50,075 nucleotides of DNA, taken from NCBI GenBank assembly GCA_019114755.1, contig DXEW01000035.1, positions 1 to 50,075 of the forward strand. Direction: 5' to 3'. This DNA is from Candidatus Borkfalkia faecavium (lineage in GTDB: Bacteria; Bacillota; Clostridia; Christensenellales; Borkfalkiaceae). The position numbers and the translations under genes are program-made. The notes under the pieces were generated by a model that searched no databases, had not been told where the DNA came from, and saw nothing but the letters and a program-made list of their open reading frames with translations. Shown piece after piece: positions 49,356 through 50,075 of the stretch. Numbering within the stretch: the first letter of the stretch is position 1; each line of letters starts with the position of its first letter.

Positions 49356-49994
49356 TTATTCCAAAGAATCAATGATTTCCTGCACGTCTGCGAAGAAACG
49401 CGACAGGTGCCAGCCGTCCGCAACGGCGTGATGAATATTCATTGATAAGGGCAAGACGGTTTTTCCGCTCTCCGTTTCGTATTTACCCCAAGTAACAACA
49501 GGGGCGAGATATTTACCCTCATCAAAGACGTGTATATCAAAACTCTTGTACTTCACCCACGGCAGACAGGATACGTCAAATATATTTGCGGGATGTTCCG
49601 TCAAATCAAATGCGCGCAAATCTTTGTAGCGCTCCCTGTCCGAAAGGAAACGGGCATGGAATTCAAACAAATCGTCCGAGTATTCCGTCACAAGTTTTAC
49701 AAATTGTTCGTCGTCTTTGTGGAAGTCAGCATAGTAAGGTGATATGTAGTCCCAATGGATGAGGTTTCCATCGTTATCCCAGCCATACCTGAATTCTGCA
49801 CGTTGGTTAACTGCTTTCGACACTACCCACATCATAGCGGGGTAAAACTTTAATTCATGTGTACGAGCAAAGGCAATGAGTGAAGATATATCAATATCGA
49901 CCGTCATGCTCATAACATTACGCAGATTGTCGATATAAAAGCGGAAAAGATTTCCTCTCTTCCAAGTGTCAAGATTTACTGTTTCGTATTTCAT
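49356..49994 (-). CDS. cat: chloramphenicol O-acetyltransferase (type A family)
   Basis: The protein has 212 residues, the usual CAT size. The catalytic motif HHAVADGWH gives His189 and Asp193, matching His195 and Asp199 of CAT III. The N-terminal FRFYIDN and MTVDIDIS pattern is also typical. It inactivates chloramphenicol by transfer of acetyl from acetyl-CoA. The SD AGGAGG is 5 nt before the ATG and lies within an RNA stem controlled by a leader peptide. Chloramphenicol-contact residues were not checked one by one. Lower GC than neighbours. Confidence 0.92.
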   Translation of the reverse strand: MKYETVNLDTWKRGNLFRFYIDNLRNVMSMTVDIDISSLIAFARTHELKFYPAMMWVVSKAVNQRAEFRYGWDNDGNLIHWDYISPYYADFHKDDEQFVKLVTEYSDDLFEFHARFLSDRERYKDLRAFDLTEHPANIFDVSCLPWVKYKSFDIHVFDEGKYLAPVVTWGKYETESGKTVLPLSMNIHHAVADGWHLSRFFADVQEIIDSLE

Positions 49995-49999
49995 TTTAA

Positions 50000-50028
50000 C
50001 CTCCTAAAATTGTAGTAATTTTAGAAGG
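50000..50028 (-). promoter_or_regulatory. translation attenuator stem-loop masking the cat ribosome-binding site
   Basis: In the minus-strand RNA CCUUCUAAAAUU (50028-50017) pairs with AAUUUUAGGAGG (50011-50000), 12 bp with one G-U, around loop ACUAC. The 3' arm contains the whole cat SD. The 5' arm overlaps the last codons of the leader peptide, so a ribosome stalled in the leader would open the stem. Confidence 0.88.
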
Positions 50029-50050
50029 CAACATCCAGCCCCATTTTCAT
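50021..50050 (-). CDS. cat leader peptide (9 residues)
   Basis: The frame MKMGLDVAF runs from ATG 50050 to TAA 50021. Its own SD AAGGAGG is at 50064-50058 with 7-nt spacing. By analogy with cat-86 and pC194-type genes, chloramphenicol stalling of a ribosome here would expose the cat SD. The promoter lies beyond the window edge. Confidence 0.82.
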   Translation of the reverse strand: MKMGLDVAF

Positions 50051-50075
50051 ATGGATACCTCCTTACAGGTGGAAT

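Overview
The window looks like chromosomal DNA of a GC-rich, anaerobic, Gram-positive bacterium of the class Clostridia. The grounds are strong Shine-Dalgarno sites, an ispH-rpsA fusion, the nadK-argR-recN-spoIVB order, sporulation genes (spoIVB, ytfJ, spore-type DD-carboxypeptidases), hprK with a Crh-like protein, whiA, pta-ackA and a sodium-pumping decarboxylase. A gut lineage near Christensenellales is only my guess. No rRNA, tRNA, CRISPR array, transposase or prophage gene is visible.

Layout. 1-540 is a structured, repeat-containing intergenic region ending in a sigma-A-type promoter. 541-5647 is a biotin-dependent decarboxylase/sodium pump operon with two different carboxyltransferase-type subunits. 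5698-10761 holds a flavoprotein, a chorismate mutase-CMP kinase fusion, plsC and ispH-rpsA. 10825-19219 holds htpG, nadK, argR, recN, spoIVB, deoB and punA. 19314-23785 is a cell-wall and sporulation cluster (two DD-carboxypeptidases, a DUF2953-like protein, ytfJ), then rluB and a small tyrosine phosphatase. 23880-31473 runs uvrC, a Cof hydrolase, hprK, an orphan solute-binding-like protein, murB, a PHP protein, whiA and crh. 31508-40283 carries dnaE, pfkA, tmcAL (minus strand), pta, ackA and rpmF. 40425-43693 is a minus-strand unit of a ribbon-helix-helix protein plus clpB. 43931-48464 has an unknown small protein, a PfkB-family sugar kinase, an HD protein, an NlpC/P60 hydrolase and an alpha/beta hydrolase. 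48633-50075 is a lower-GC accessory patch with two antibiotic-type acetyltransferases on the minus strand; the second has a complete cat-type translation attenuator at the window edge.

How the genes fit together. PfkA, the PfkB-family kinase, Pta-AckA and the decarboxylase fit a fermenter that gains ATP through acetate and adds a sodium gradient by decarboxylation. HprK, a Crh-like protein without the phosphorylatable histidine and a cre-like box at rpmF suggest CcpA-type carbon control. The most unusual points are the cat leader peptide and attenuator, a dispersed roughly 28-bp motif present seven times in one orientation, the AroH-CMK fusion, a divergent carboxyltransferase with altered oxyanion motifs in the pump operon, a promoter and ribosome-binding site hidden inside ispH ahead of S1, and a ribbon-helix-helix gene directly upstream of clpB.
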